Assembly: GCA_042408955.1 (NCBI GenBank)
Contig: JBHOQQ010000172.1
Location: 1-64,000 of the forward strand
DNA: 64,000 bases
DNA from: CALGSZ01 sp042408955
GTDB lineage: Bacteria; Chloroflexota; Chloroflexia; Thermomicrobiales; UBA6265
Direction: 5' to 3'
Shown: piece by piece, positions 26,004 through 34,951 of the stretch
How positions within the stretch are numbered: position 1 is the stretch's first letter
Layout: every line of letters starts with the position of its first letter
The notes under the pieces: model-generated
What the model saw: the letters and a program-made list of their open reading frames with translations, nothing else
Databases searched by the model: none
What the model was told of the DNA's origin: nothing
Position numbers and translations under genes: made by a program

Positions 26004-27251
26004 CTAGACCGTTGGCGCAGAGGACGAGCGTTCCTCGCTGTCTCGACGTTGGTCGCGCTGAGGAAGTACCTTCAGGTGCTTCAGGTAGTCCCGAATCATG
26101 AGCGCGGCAGTTGCTCCCTCGCCAGCCGCGCTGACTAGCTGTTTCGTGCTGCCGGCTCGGGCGTCTCCAGCCGCAAAGACCCCTGGAAGGTTGGTCTGTA
26201 ACCTGGGGTCGGTGAGAATGAAGCCATGTTCACTAAGTTCCACCTTGCCTGCCAAGAATCCAGTGTTTGGTTACAGGCCAACGAAAACAAAGACACCTGA
26301 GGGATGGAGTTGTGTCGTTTCACCTGTACGGATGTTGCGCACCACGACAGAGGAGAGCCGTTTGTCACCGCGGAATTCCACGATGGTTGTCTCATACATG
26401 ATGGTGATCCGATCTGAGCGCAAGGCCTTGTCCTGGGCGATCTTGCTTGCCGTGAGATAGGGTGAGCGAGTGACGATCGTTACCTGGCGCGCAAATCTTG
26501 TCAGAAACAGGCCCTCCTCAATCGCCGAATTGCCACCGCCGACGACGAGTACATCCTTCCCTCGGTAAAACGGTCCATCACAAGTAGCGCAGAAATGAAC
26601 ACCAGCGCCTATACAATCCTCTTCGCCGGGTACGTTTAGCCGGCGGTAGGTCGATCCTGGTGCCAGCAACAGAGCTTTTCCGCAGATACGGTCGCCACTC
26701 GCCAGATCTACCCAACGGTCGTCGAGATCTATGCCGATATCCGTTACTTCAGATGCAGTTAGGGTCTCAATGCCGAATTGCCGGCATTGCTGCACGAGTC
26801 GCTCCACGAAGGCTGCTCCACGGATGCCCTCTGGAAAACCGGGAAAATTGTCGAGGCGCTCGGTAATTCCAGCCTGACCGCCGAGCGCACCGCGTTCAAT
26901 GACCGCAGTATCCATTCCCTCCCGCGCCGCGTACAGCGCCGCTGTAAGGGCTGCTGGTCCCCCGCCGACGATGACGAGGTCATAGAACGAGCGGGTAAGC
27001 CGCGCTTTCAAACCAAGTTTTGCGGCGAGTTCGGCATTCGATGGTTCAACGAGAACCGAGCCCTCAGGAAACACGATCGTTGGAATGATCCGCTTGCCGT
27101 GATTGATCTCCTCCACGAAGCGCAATCCGTCAGCATCGTCTTCAATATCAATAAACTCGTACTGCACGCGATGCTCGCCAAAGAACGTCTTGGCTCGCTT
27201 GCAGTCACCACACCAAGTCGTTCCGTACATCCGAATGAGCGACCTTTGCAC
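26004..27251 (-). pseudogene. Glutaredoxin-thioredoxin reductase fusion, interrupted by in-frame TAA
   Basis: Read through, this is a 415-residue fusion. Residues 1-85 are a glutaredoxin/mycoredoxin-like domain with active site WCGDC. The rest is a thioredoxin reductase with FAD motif VIVGGGPAALTAALYAA, redox centre CATC, and NADPH motif VVGGGNSAIEEGLFL. At 26271-26273 a TAA follows VFVFVGL, where the family has Lys, Glu or another residue before PNTGFL. The same frame continues to the C-terminal FAD-binding GVFAAGDARAGSTKQ. A single base change explains the break. The truncated product would lack the last FAD contacts. The start is GTG at 27251, or ATG at 27230. Confidence 0.88.
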
Positions 27252-27407
27252 GGCGGGCTTTTTACCGCTGTTGGCCGGATGCGCACGGCGCGCTGAAACA
27301 CTGATGAAACAGATGGGAGGCGTTGAAAACTGGCACGAGGCCGGCGGCTGGAAGAAGGCAGCGAGCGCAGGTGATGCTCAAGGGATTTCGGGAGTTTCGC
27401 CTCGTAA

Positions 27408-27860
27408 CTACGTTGAATAGATGCCAGCAACGATAATGCCGAACACAATATGGAGCATAACGATGCCGGCGGGTACCATAGCTCCATAGCGCGCGCCAAA
27501 CAGACCGGGAGTGGCCAGTGCTTTCCCAGTGCCCATCCTTGGATGGAATGCTGGCATCATCCCAAACGCGAAGCCTGCGATGATTCCATGAACGGCGCCA
27601 AACAGCGCACCCCATCCCCATGGTGAGTTGACGGCGAGCAATTCGAAAAGCCCAGCATAAAGAAGGCCAAACGCGGCACCCATCATGAGGTGAATCATCC
27701 CTCCGACAATAGAGGTCCCTGTGCCTTCATCGTCCCGGACCATGAGTCCAAGCATCAAGGGCATATCCATCGGCATGCCCATCGCCCTGCCCATGTACAT
27801 CAGCACGGTCATCACGACGGTACCGATGATGCCTGCAAAGATCGCGCTTTCCCAGTCCAC
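27408..27860 (-). CDS. Small multi-pass membrane protein, unknown function
   Basis: A 150-residue, Met/Gly-rich protein with about four membrane segments (SAIFAGIIGTVVMTVLMYMG, GGMIHLMMGAAFGLLYAGLF, LFGAVHGIIAGFAFGMM and MLHIVFGIIVAGIY). Conserved-looking His residues occur in IHLMMG, AVHGI, AFHPRMG and LHIVFG. I do not recognise the family. The start is GTG at 27860 with AAGGGG upstream. It lies 156 bp upstream of the reductase fusion on the same strand. Confidence 0.65.
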   Translation of the reverse strand: MDWESAIFAGIIGTVVMTVLMYMGRAMGMPMDMPLMLGLMVRDDEGTGTSIVGGMIHLMMGAAFGLLYAGLFELLAVNSPWGWGALFGAVHGIIAGFAFGMMPAFHPRMGTGKALATPGLFGARYGAMVPAGIVMLHIVFGIIVAGIYST

Positions 27861-28184
27861 CGGTTTCCCCTTCTCGTGACTGCTCCTGTTATCTAGAGCT
27901 TGGCGGGCACCTGCTCCTGGAAGCTCAGCATAGGCGTCAGAATTGTGAGGCGCAGTAATCTTGCTTACATGACGCTATTCATCACTGCCTGGCGCGGCAG
28001 AAGCTTGTAAAGCAGGGCAGGGCCTCCTGGCTTCGTTGAGCAATCGCAACGGTGTTCCGGACGGTGCGCCAGGAGCGCCGGGTGTTTAGCAATCTTCACG
28101 TGATCGTTGCGCAGTGGTCACTATACTTTTCAATGGATCATGGCCGGTCAGGCACACGAGTGACCATGGCTGGCATTGGAACAC
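27861..28184. other. Intergenic region between divergent genes
   Basis: No gene is seen in 324 bp. It holds a TATACT box (28122-28127), about 60 bp before the response regulator start, without a good -35. CTCCTGGC (28024-28031) and GCCAGGAG (28068-28075) could pair across a long loop. No tRNA or riboswitch pattern is visible. Confidence 0.5.
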
Positions 28185-28982
28185 ATGATGACAATGCTGG
28201 ACGCGAGTAGCTTGCCTTCAGAACGGCCCCTTATCCTAGTAGTCGACGATGAGCCGACCCTGCAAGAAACCATCGCTTTTAATCTCAAGCGCGAGGGCTG
28301 GGCAGTCGAGGTCGCCGGCGATGGTGCTACCGCGCTCGCTCGCTCGCGCTCGCTTAGGCCCGATCTGATCATTCTCGACGTCATGCTGCCGGGCATGGAT
28401 GGCTTTCAGGTGCTGCGCCGCCTCCGCAATGAGTCCAACGTGCCGGTGCTCTTTCTCTCGGCCCGAGCGGAGGAGGTTGACCGGGTCCTCGGGTTGGAGC
28501 TTGGCGGCGATGATTACTTGACCAAGCCGTTCGCAATGCGCGAGCTCGTCGCCAGGGTGCGAGCCATGCTGCGGCGGGCAAGCCTCACCGGAGAGACGAG
28601 CGCGGTTGAGCAGGGCGATGCCGACGCACTTCGGCAGCCTGCTCCGCTGTCTCAACGGACAGCAAACATCCTCACCGCTGGCGACTTGACCATCGATCCG
28701 TTGCGCCGGGTGGCCGCGCTGCGCGGAGTGCCGCTTGCGCTCAAGCCGAAAGAATTCGACCTTCTGGCCTATTTCGCACGTCATCCGGGCATCGTGCTCA
28801 CTCGCGAAGCGCTGTTGCGTGAAGTTTGGGGCTACGACGTTCCGATTGATACACGTACGGTGGATGTGCACATTCGCTGGCTGCGGCAAAAGCTTGGCGC
28901 CGATGATAACGATCGGCAGTGGATCGAGACGGTGCGAGGCTATGGATACCGGTTCGCTGTGCCGCCGGCATCTCACGAATAG
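28185..28982 (+). CDS. OmpR/PhoB-family response regulator
   Basis: A 265-residue regulator. The receiver domain (about 17-130) has VVDDEP, phosphoacceptor Asp65 in LIILDVMLPGMDG, LFLSARAEE and Lys114 in LTKPFAMRE. The winged-helix output domain (about 165-262) has FDLLAYFARHPGIVLTREALL and REVWGYD, followed by IDTRTVDVHIRWLRQKLG. A linker rich in Gln and Ala separates them. It binds DNA as a dimer when phosphorylated, most probably by the kinase encoded next. The start could also be TTG at 28176. Target genes are not evident; phosphate genes are absent nearby. Confidence 0.92.
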   Translation: MMTMLDASSLPSERPLILVVDDEPTLQETIAFNLKREGWAVEVAGDGATALARSRSLRPDLIILDVMLPGMDGFQVLRRLRNESNVPVLFLSARAEEVDRVLGLELGGDDYLTKPFAMRELVARVRAMLRRASLTGETSAVEQGDADALRQPAPLSQRTANILTAGDLTIDPLRRVAALRGVPLALKPKEFDLLAYFARHPGIVLTREALLREVWGYDVPIDTRTVDVHIRWLRQKLGADDNDRQWIETVRGYGYRFAVPPASHE

Positions 28983-29011
28983 CAAATACCGGCCGTGGGA
29001 GCGCCGCGCTC

Positions 29012-30823
29012 GTGCCTGAAACGCTGCGAGGCCGGCTGGCCCTCACGTACGCTGCGGTCATTCTCGTGTTTGTTGCCGCGCTCGGCGGCTGGATCATCTT
29101 CGCAGTCCGCGAACTCTACCTCCACCGGTTGGAGGCGCAGCTTGCCGAGGAGGCGCGTCTCGTCGCGGCGGCCACTGGACCCGCGCTCACTGCTGGCGCG
29201 CCACCGCCGGAGCTTGAGACCCTCGTGCAGCGCTTGAGTGAAGGAATTGACGCACGACTGACGATCGTAGCACGCGATGGCACCGTGCTCGCCGACTCCC
29301 AAGCGAGCCCGCAAACGATGCCAAATCTGGCGGAGCAGCCTGAGATCGCCGCAGCATGGCAATCAGGATATGGAAGTCACCAAGGCGCTGATGCTATCGC
29401 CGTGGCAGTTCCCATTGAGGGAGGGCAAGGAGCGGTTGCGCGAGTATCGTTAGCGCTTGCGGGCGTCAGCGGGGCAATTTGGCGGATCCAGCGGAATGTC
29501 ATCGCCGGCGCCGTGGCCAGTGTTGCTGTCACCGCCGTGGTTGCCGTGCTGGTGGCCCGCCGGATTACCGGCCCGCTGGCAGCGCTCCAGCGCCACGCCA
29601 CCGAGGTGGCCGCTGGGCAGCTTGACACCGAGGTTGTGCCCGTTGCCCCGAGGGAGCTAGCCGACGTGGCACGCGCTTTCAACGCGATGACCGCTCGCAT
29701 CCGCGAGCTTATGGAGCTCAGCGAGCGCGAGCGCTCTCGCCTCGAAGCGATCTTTGCCAACCTTGGCGACGGCGTGCTCATCGTTGATGAGCGCGAAGCG
29801 GTCAGAAACCTCAACGCGGCAGCGGCAGCAATGATTGGCGTGAGTCTCCATTCCCCAGAAGGTCAGCCGCTCGTGGTCGTGGCCCGCGATCACGATCTCG
29901 TTGCCCTTGTTCGTAAGGCGCTTACTTCCGGTACCACCCAGGAGCAGACGATCCAGCACGCGCGGACGGGCCGGATCGTCGAGGCACTCGCCCAACCCGT
30001 GACAATTGGCGAAGAGCGGGTTGCGATCGTGGTGCTGCGCGATGTGACGACCGTGCGCCGGCTCGAAACGGTCAGGCGCGAATTCGTTGCCAACGTGTCG
30101 CACGAACTGCGCACGCCGCTGGCCTCTATCCGCGCGTTGGTCGAGACGCTCGAAGCCGGAGCGATGGACGATCCTGCGGTCGCGGGCGACTTCCTCCAAC
30201 GGATTATCACCGAGGTTGACCGCCTGACCGCACTCGTTGATGAGCTACTCGATCTCGCGCGCTTGGAGTCGGGACGGATTGCGATGCGGCTGGAGCGCGT
30301 GCCGGTCCGCGATCTGGTCATCCATGGAGCCGAGCGGCTGCGGCCGCAGACCGAGCGTGCCCGGCTTAATTTGGTCGTGGATGTGCCAGACAATCTCCCG
30401 CCGGTTCTTGCCGATCGCGTGCGCATCGAGCAGGTCCTGGTCAACCTGATCCACAATGCGATCAAATTCACACCCGCGGAGGGAACGATCACGGTGCGAG
30501 CAGGCTCCGAGAATGATCGCGTATGGATTTCCGTGAGCGACACTGGCGTGGGCATCCCCGAAGCTGAGCTTCCCCGGATCTTCGAGCGTTTTTACAAGGC
30601 GGACCGTGCGCGCCGGACGGAAGGCACCGGCCTGGGCCTGGCGATTGCCAAGCATATCGTCCAAGCCCACCGGGGCACGATCGAGGCGTCGAGCGTGCCA
30701 GGACAAGGATCTACCTTCCGCTTCACCCTGCCGACTGCCGGTCCTGGCGAGCATCTGGCTGGCGTTACCGGCGCCCGGAGCGGGGATCAAGCGCGTCCTG
30801 CAGACCATCACCCAGGACATTGA
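29012..30823 (+). CDS. PhoR-like sensor histidine kinase
   Basis: A 603-residue membrane kinase. Membrane helix one (about 10-32), an extracytoplasmic sensor (33-160), helix two (162-182), HAMP (183-235), PAS (245-345), then HisKA with phosphoacceptor His364 (FVANVSHELRTPLASIRALVETLE) and HATPase_c (NLIHNAIKFTP, DTGVGIPEAELPRIFERFYK and GTGLGLAIAKHIVQAHRG). It starts 29 bases after its regulator; GTG at 29012 has GGGAG upstream. The PAS-plus-HisKA order matches PhoR/PnpS kinases, but the signal is unproven. Its last 59 bp overlap the convergent peptide permease gene. Confidence 0.92.
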   Translation: MPETLRGRLALTYAAVILVFVAALGGWIIFAVRELYLHRLEAQLAEEARLVAAATGPALTAGAPPPELETLVQRLSEGIDARLTIVARDGTVLADSQASPQTMPNLAEQPEIAAAWQSGYGSHQGADAIAVAVPIEGGQGAVARVSLALAGVSGAIWRIQRNVIAGAVASVAVTAVVAVLVARRITGPLAALQRHATEVAAGQLDTEVVPVAPRELADVARAFNAMTARIRELMELSERERSRLEAIFANLGDGVLIVDEREAVRNLNAAAAAMIGVSLHSPEGQPLVVVARDHDLVALVRKALTSGTTQEQTIQHARTGRIVEALAQPVTIGEERVAIVVLRDVTTVRRLETVRREFVANVSHELRTPLASIRALVETLEAGAMDDPAVAGDFLQRIITEVDRLTALVDELLDLARLESGRIAMRLERVPVRDLVIHGAERLRPQTERARLNLVVDVPDNLPPVLADRVRIEQVLVNLIHNAIKFTPAEGTITVRAGSENDRVWISVSDTGVGIPEAELPRIFERFYKADRARRTEGTGLGLAIAKHIVQAHRGTIEASSVPGQGSTFRFTLPTAGPGEHLAGVTGARSGDQARPADHHPGH

Positions 30824-31718
30824 ACGCGAAGACCGTCAGTGTGAGGGCGACGCCAGGGAAGGCCATGTACCACCAGGCATCGCGGAAATAATTCCGCGCG
30901 CTGGAGAGCATGGTTCCCCATTCGGGCGAGGGAGGCTGGGCGCCGAGGCCGATAAAGCTCAACGAGCTTGTCGAGAGGACCGCGTACCCAACGTCGAGCG
31001 TGACTTGGATGATCACCACCGAGATCGCGTTGGGCAAGATGTGCCGGACCAGCAGCCGTCCTGTCGACATCCCAATACTTCGAGCGGCTTCGACGTACTC
31101 TCGTTCTTTGATCGAGAGCACCTGACCGCGGACGAGCCGCGCATACCACGGCCAGAAGACGGTCGAGAGGGCGATCATGGTGTATTTGAGGTCACGGCCG
31201 AGGGAAGCGGCAATCGCGATCGCGAGGACGAAGGCCGGAAACGCCAGGAACATGTCGGTAAAGCGCATCAGCAGCTCATCGGCAAGCCCGCCAAGATAGC
31301 CGGAGACGGCGCCGACCAGCGTGCCAAACGCCACGGCAAAGCTCAGCACGACTGCTGCTACCTGCAGAGAGACGCGGGTACCGGTCATGATCCGGCTCAG
31401 GAGGTCCCGCCCGAGGTCATCCGTGCCGAGCAGATGCTCGCGGGAGGGCGGTTGGAGCTTCATCTCGACATAATTCTCGGGTGGCGTGTACGGATCATAG
31501 GGAGAGAGTGCTTCGCCGAACAACGCGAGGAAGAAGAAGAGGATGACGATGATGACGCCAGCGAGATTGAGCCGGTTGCCGATGAGGAACCGCTTCAAGT
31601 TTCGCCAAAGTAGCGCTCTGGGCGATCGCTGCGGCAGCGTCGCCAGCGACGCGACTCGCTCCTCGGCCAAGGCGGCGGCAGCTAGCGCCGTCGTTGATGA
31701 TGCGTGTTCTGCGCTCAT
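30765..31718 (-). CDS. Peptide ABC transporter permease, DppC/OppC type
   Basis: A 317-residue inner-membrane permease with six membrane segments. After a 40-residue cytoplasmic N-terminus it has the OppC extracellular segment HLLGTDDLGRDLLSRIMTGTRVSL and the ATPase-docking EAA loop YVEAARSIGMSTGRLLVRHILPN. It is the last gene of the operon (binding protein, DppB, DppC). Its ATG overlaps the DppB stop (ATGA at 31715-31718). No ATPase genes follow, so it must borrow DppD/F-type subunits from elsewhere. Confidence 0.93.
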   Translation of the reverse strand: MSAEHASSTTALAAAALAEERVASLATLPQRSPRALLWRNLKRFLIGNRLNLAGVIIVILFFFLALFGEALSPYDPYTPPENYVEMKLQPPSREHLLGTDDLGRDLLSRIMTGTRVSLQVAAVVLSFAVAFGTLVGAVSGYLGGLADELLMRFTDMFLAFPAFVLAIAIAASLGRDLKYTMIALSTVFWPWYARLVRGQVLSIKEREYVEAARSIGMSTGRLLVRHILPNAISVVIIQVTLDVGYAVLSTSSLSFIGLGAQPPSPEWGTMLSSARNYFRDAWWYMAFPGVALTLTVFAFNVLGDGLQDALDPRSGRR

Positions 31719-32725
31719 GCGTAGCTAATCCGTGGATCCAGGAACAAGTAGGCTAAATCTACCACCAAGTTCATCAAGACGAAAATCAAGGCAATGATCA
31801 GCGTGGTGGCCATGATGGCATTGTAATCGACCGATTCAATGGCCTTGACGGCATACCGGCCGATGCCGGGCCATGAGAAGACGATCTCGACGAGGAATGC
31901 GCCAGAGAGCAGGAGGCCAATCTGGAGCCCGAGCGACGTTACTGTCGGGAGCAGAGCATTCTTCAAAGCATGGCGCGAGATCACCGTGGATTGCGCCAGT
32001 CCCTTTGCTCGCGCGGTGCGAATGTAATCTTGATTGAGCACCTCCAGCATGCCGCCTCGGACCATCCGCGTGACGACAGCAAGCGAGCCGTAGGCAAGGA
32101 CGCAGACCGGCATCAGCAGATGCTCAACGGCGATCTTGAGCACGTGCCAGTTACCGGTCAGGAGCGCATCAATGGTGTAGAGGGACGTGATCGAGCGAGG
32201 TGGCTGGACGTTGACGGGTAACCGCTGCCCGTCCGGCAGCCACCCCAGCTTACCAAAGAACACGAACTGCACGACAAGAGCGAGCCAAAAGACGGGGAGC
32301 GCTAGACCCGAGATCGAGACAAAGCGGGCGATATGGTCAATCAGCGTGTCGCGCTTCACCGCCGAGGCGACCCCGAGGGGTATCCCGACAGCGGTCGCAA
32401 TGAGAAAGGCATACAAGCCAAGCTCGATCGTCGCAGGGAGATAGCGCTTGAGATCCTCGCGCACCGGCTTGCGCGATGAGAATGACTTCCCGAAATCAAG
32501 CTGAACGACACCCTTGACATAATTGATGTATTGAATTGGCACCGGCTTGTCGAGACCGTAATCCTTGCGGATCTTCTCAACTGCGCTTTTGCTGGCACGG
32601 GGGCCAGCGATCATCCGGGCTGGATCGGCAGGAACGAGATGCGAGAGCGTAAAGGTGATAAGCGACAGGCCAACCAGCACGAAGACAAGGAAGATGAGCC
32701 GGCGGACAATAAGTCGAACGATCAC
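31715..32725 (-). CDS. Peptide ABC transporter permease, DppB/OppB type
   Basis: A 336-residue permease. The typical N-terminus MIVRLIVRRLIFLVFVLVGL with FTLSHLVPADPA is present. So are YGLDKPVPIQYINYVKGVVQLDFGKSF in outline, the EAA loop YIRTARAKGLAQSTVISRHALKNALLP, and EIVFSWPGIGRYAV near the end. It pairs with DppC in the membrane to import di- or oligopeptides (some family members move nickel or other solutes). It lies 136 bp downstream of the binding protein gene. Confidence 0.93.
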   Translation of the reverse strand: MIVRLIVRRLIFLVFVLVGLSLITFTLSHLVPADPARMIAGPRASKSAVEKIRKDYGLDKPVPIQYINYVKGVVQLDFGKSFSSRKPVREDLKRYLPATIELGLYAFLIATAVGIPLGVASAVKRDTLIDHIARFVSISGLALPVFWLALVVQFVFFGKLGWLPDGQRLPVNVQPPRSITSLYTIDALLTGNWHVLKIAVEHLLMPVCVLAYGSLAVVTRMVRGGMLEVLNQDYIRTARAKGLAQSTVISRHALKNALLPTVTSLGLQIGLLLSGAFLVEIVFSWPGIGRYAVKAIESVDYNAIMATTLIIALIFVLMNLVVDLAYLFLDPRISYA

Positions 32726-32861
32726 GAGCTAGCCCTCACGCGTGATACTCATGGCACCGGGCTGGCATCGGCGCTCGCGCACGTCCTCCACGGGCTAGCC
32801 GTCCGTGTCGCGCCCGCCTTGCTCATCACGACTGAACCCGGTGCCGGTCATCGAGTCCGTG

Positions 32862-34580
32862 TTACGAGGCTGCCTCCCTGTACATGCGATAGTATGGATA
32901 GGCCTCAAGATACAAGGGGTTGGCATAGAACCCCTTGATGTCGTTGCGCAGAATCGTATAGTACTGCACCTCTCCGTAGTAGATGGCGGGCGGGTCCTGC
33001 TCGGTCAGAATGTTCTGCGCCTCTTTCATCAACTCGATGAGACGGTTCTCATCGGTAACATTCGCGGCCTCAGCCATGATCTCCTCGAACCGGTCGTTCA
33101 CCCAGCCGCCCGCGTTGCTCCCTCCTCCGCCGGTCGCGTCCTTGGTGAAGTTGGGATACAACTGATTCCACGGGTCGTTGTAGTCGGGCCACCACGCCCA
33201 AGCGCCGAGGAATTCCGGCTTCTCTTCGGGGGGAGCGTCGCCGAAGATGATATCGTTGTGCGTGGCCGTGTCCACTTCGACAAGGTTCAACACGAAGCCC
33301 ATCTTCTGGACGTTGGCTTGGAAGAGCTGGGCAACGAGCTTCTCGACCTCGTCCTCCGACGGCAGTTGGTAGGTGAAGGTCGCTCCCTCGGTGAAGCCAG
33401 CGGACAGAATAAGCTCTTTAGCGCGGTCGAGATCCGTGGTATAGAGGAACACATTGGGATCATAACCTTTGACAGTCGTGGGGATCGGCCCTGAGCGCTT
33501 GAGGAGCCCTCGGTACGCACCATTGATCACGTCGTCATACGGGAAGGCGTAGGAGAATCCTTGCCGCGCTTCCTTCGGGAGCTTCGCCGCGTTGAGGATA
33601 ATCCAATTGACGCGGGTAGATGGGTAGATCAGCACCTGCAAATTGGGATGGCTCTTCAAGGCTTCGACGTCTTCCGGCGTGAGCGTGAAGGTGGTGGCAT
33701 CGGCTTCGCCCTGCTCAAGCAGCTGCCGGCGGACCGCATTCTCAGGCACGATCCGGAAGACGATTTCGTCGAAGTGCGGCCCTTCCCAGCCGCCGTGGTA
33801 GTCATCGAAGCGCTCGAGCCGGATGCGCTCATCGAGCGTGTTTTCCACAAGGCGATAGGGACCAGTGCCAACAGCGTTGAAGCTGAGCCACTCGTGTGCC
33901 CAGGGATCACTCTCGGTCTTGTTGTCTTCCCACGCCTTTGGGCTCACGACATAGGGTCCGTACGATGAGGCCATCGCCGCCAAGAAGAGCGGCTGTGGGC
34001 GACCGAGGTTGAACCGGACGGTGGTAGCGTCCACGACCTCGATCTGGTTTTCGGGATCGTCGCAGAAGCGGGCAATCACGTTATAGGGGCCACGCTCCAT
34101 GCGCCGAAAACGGATGAAGGATTGCTTGACCGCCTCGGCGTCGCACGGCGTCCCATCGTGGAACACGGCATTCGCCGGGAGCGTGAACGTGAAGGTGGAA
34201 TTGTCAGGGCTTGCCTCCCAGGATTGCGCAAGCATTGGCTCGTACTCATCTGTGCTTTCGCCCTTGTATTGGATCAGCATTTCGTAGCAGGCCAGAGAGA
34301 CGGCAGAGCCGATCGTGGTGTAGGTGGAGTGCGGATCGATATCGTTGGTACCAGCAGTAATGATGAGTGTCAGGGTGCCGCTGCTTGCGTCCTGCCGCGC
34401 TGCCCTGAGGGGCGTCAGCCCACGCGCCGTGCCCGCGGATGCCTTCGGGGCATGCGCCATCAGCGCGGTGATAAGCGGTGTCGATAGCCCGAGGCGGAGA
34501 CCAGTTTCCAGGATCTGGCGCCGGCTCAGCCGGCCACTGAGGGCATCATGGAAGAATGCCATGTCACGAGCGCTGGTCAT
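32862..34580 (-). CDS. Peptide ABC transporter substrate-binding protein, SBP family 5
   Basis: A 572-residue exported solute-binding protein. A Tat-like signal contains RLSRRQILETGL and a hydrophobic stretch ending APKASA; Tat export fits the Chloroflexota habit. The body has the family 5 signature region (YEPMLAQSWEASPDNSTFTFTL, VFHDGTPCDAEAVKQSF and GTGPYRLVE) and LNAAKLP...FPYDDVINGAYRG. ATG at 34580 follows AAGGAG. A clear promoter lies 131 bp upstream. It delivers peptides or related solutes to the DppB/DppC pair encoded next. Confidence 0.92.
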   Translation of the reverse strand: MTSARDMAFFHDALSGRLSRRQILETGLRLGLSTPLITALMAHAPKASAGTARGLTPLRAARQDASSGTLTLIITAGTNDIDPHSTYTTIGSAVSLACYEMLIQYKGESTDEYEPMLAQSWEASPDNSTFTFTLPANAVFHDGTPCDAEAVKQSFIRFRRMERGPYNVIARFCDDPENQIEVVDATTVRFNLGRPQPLFLAAMASSYGPYVVSPKAWEDNKTESDPWAHEWLSFNAVGTGPYRLVENTLDERIRLERFDDYHGGWEGPHFDEIVFRIVPENAVRRQLLEQGEADATTFTLTPEDVEALKSHPNLQVLIYPSTRVNWIILNAAKLPKEARQGFSYAFPYDDVINGAYRGLLKRSGPIPTTVKGYDPNVFLYTTDLDRAKELILSAGFTEGATFTYQLPSEDEVEKLVAQLFQANVQKMGFVLNLVEVDTATHNDIIFGDAPPEEKPEFLGAWAWWPDYNDPWNQLYPNFTKDATGGGGSNAGGWVNDRFEEIMAEAANVTDENRLIELMKEAQNILTEQDPPAIYYGEVQYYTILRNDIKGFYANPLYLEAYPYYRMYREAAS

Positions 34581-34663
34581 GCGTTCTCTTCTCCTTCCGG
34601 CGACCGCGACCCTGGGGGTTCCGATAGCGTGTGCGCTCCGCAGATCAGCGACCGCCCTGTCGC

Positions 34664-34692
34664 ATCTGACTTTCAGACATCGATCGTCAGAT
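34664..34692 (-). promoter_or_regulatory. Leader inverted repeat of the peptide ABC operon
   Basis: ATCTGAC (34664-34670) and GTCAGAT (34686-34692) form a perfect 7-bp inverted repeat with a 15-base loop, in the predicted 5' untranslated region just downstream of the promoter. It could be an operator or an RNA hairpin. Confidence 0.4.
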
Positions 34693-34710
34693 CTGAGCTT
34701 CGAGTTTGGA

Positions 34711-34739
34711 ACTATACGGATCGAGCGCTGATCCTGCAA
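34711..34739 (-). promoter_or_regulatory. Sigma70 promoter of the peptide ABC operon
   Basis: On the minus strand TTGCAG (34734-34739) and TATAGT (34711-34716) are exactly 17 bp apart. Transcription would start near 34704, leaving a leader of about 125 bases before the binding protein ATG. Confidence 0.6.
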
Positions 34740-34951
34740 CAACCGGTCAATCCGAATGCGTCTCCGTGCCCATTCGTCAACGGCGGGGCGATGGTGGTAC
34801 GCTGTTGCCGTCCGATCTCGGTCCGCCCGCGCCGCTGGCGTCCCGGCGAGCCTGGCTGCAACCGTCGGGTGACCGCTGCCGAATGAGGGAGATGGATGCG
34901 CCTTTGAAGCGCTGCCGGCGATCAGCGACACCAATAGGGTTCGTAAGCCGA

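Noticed and set aside
28185..30823. PhoB/PhoR of the phosphate regulon
   Set aside because: Domain order fits, but no pst or phoU genes are adjacent, so only the general two-component family is named.
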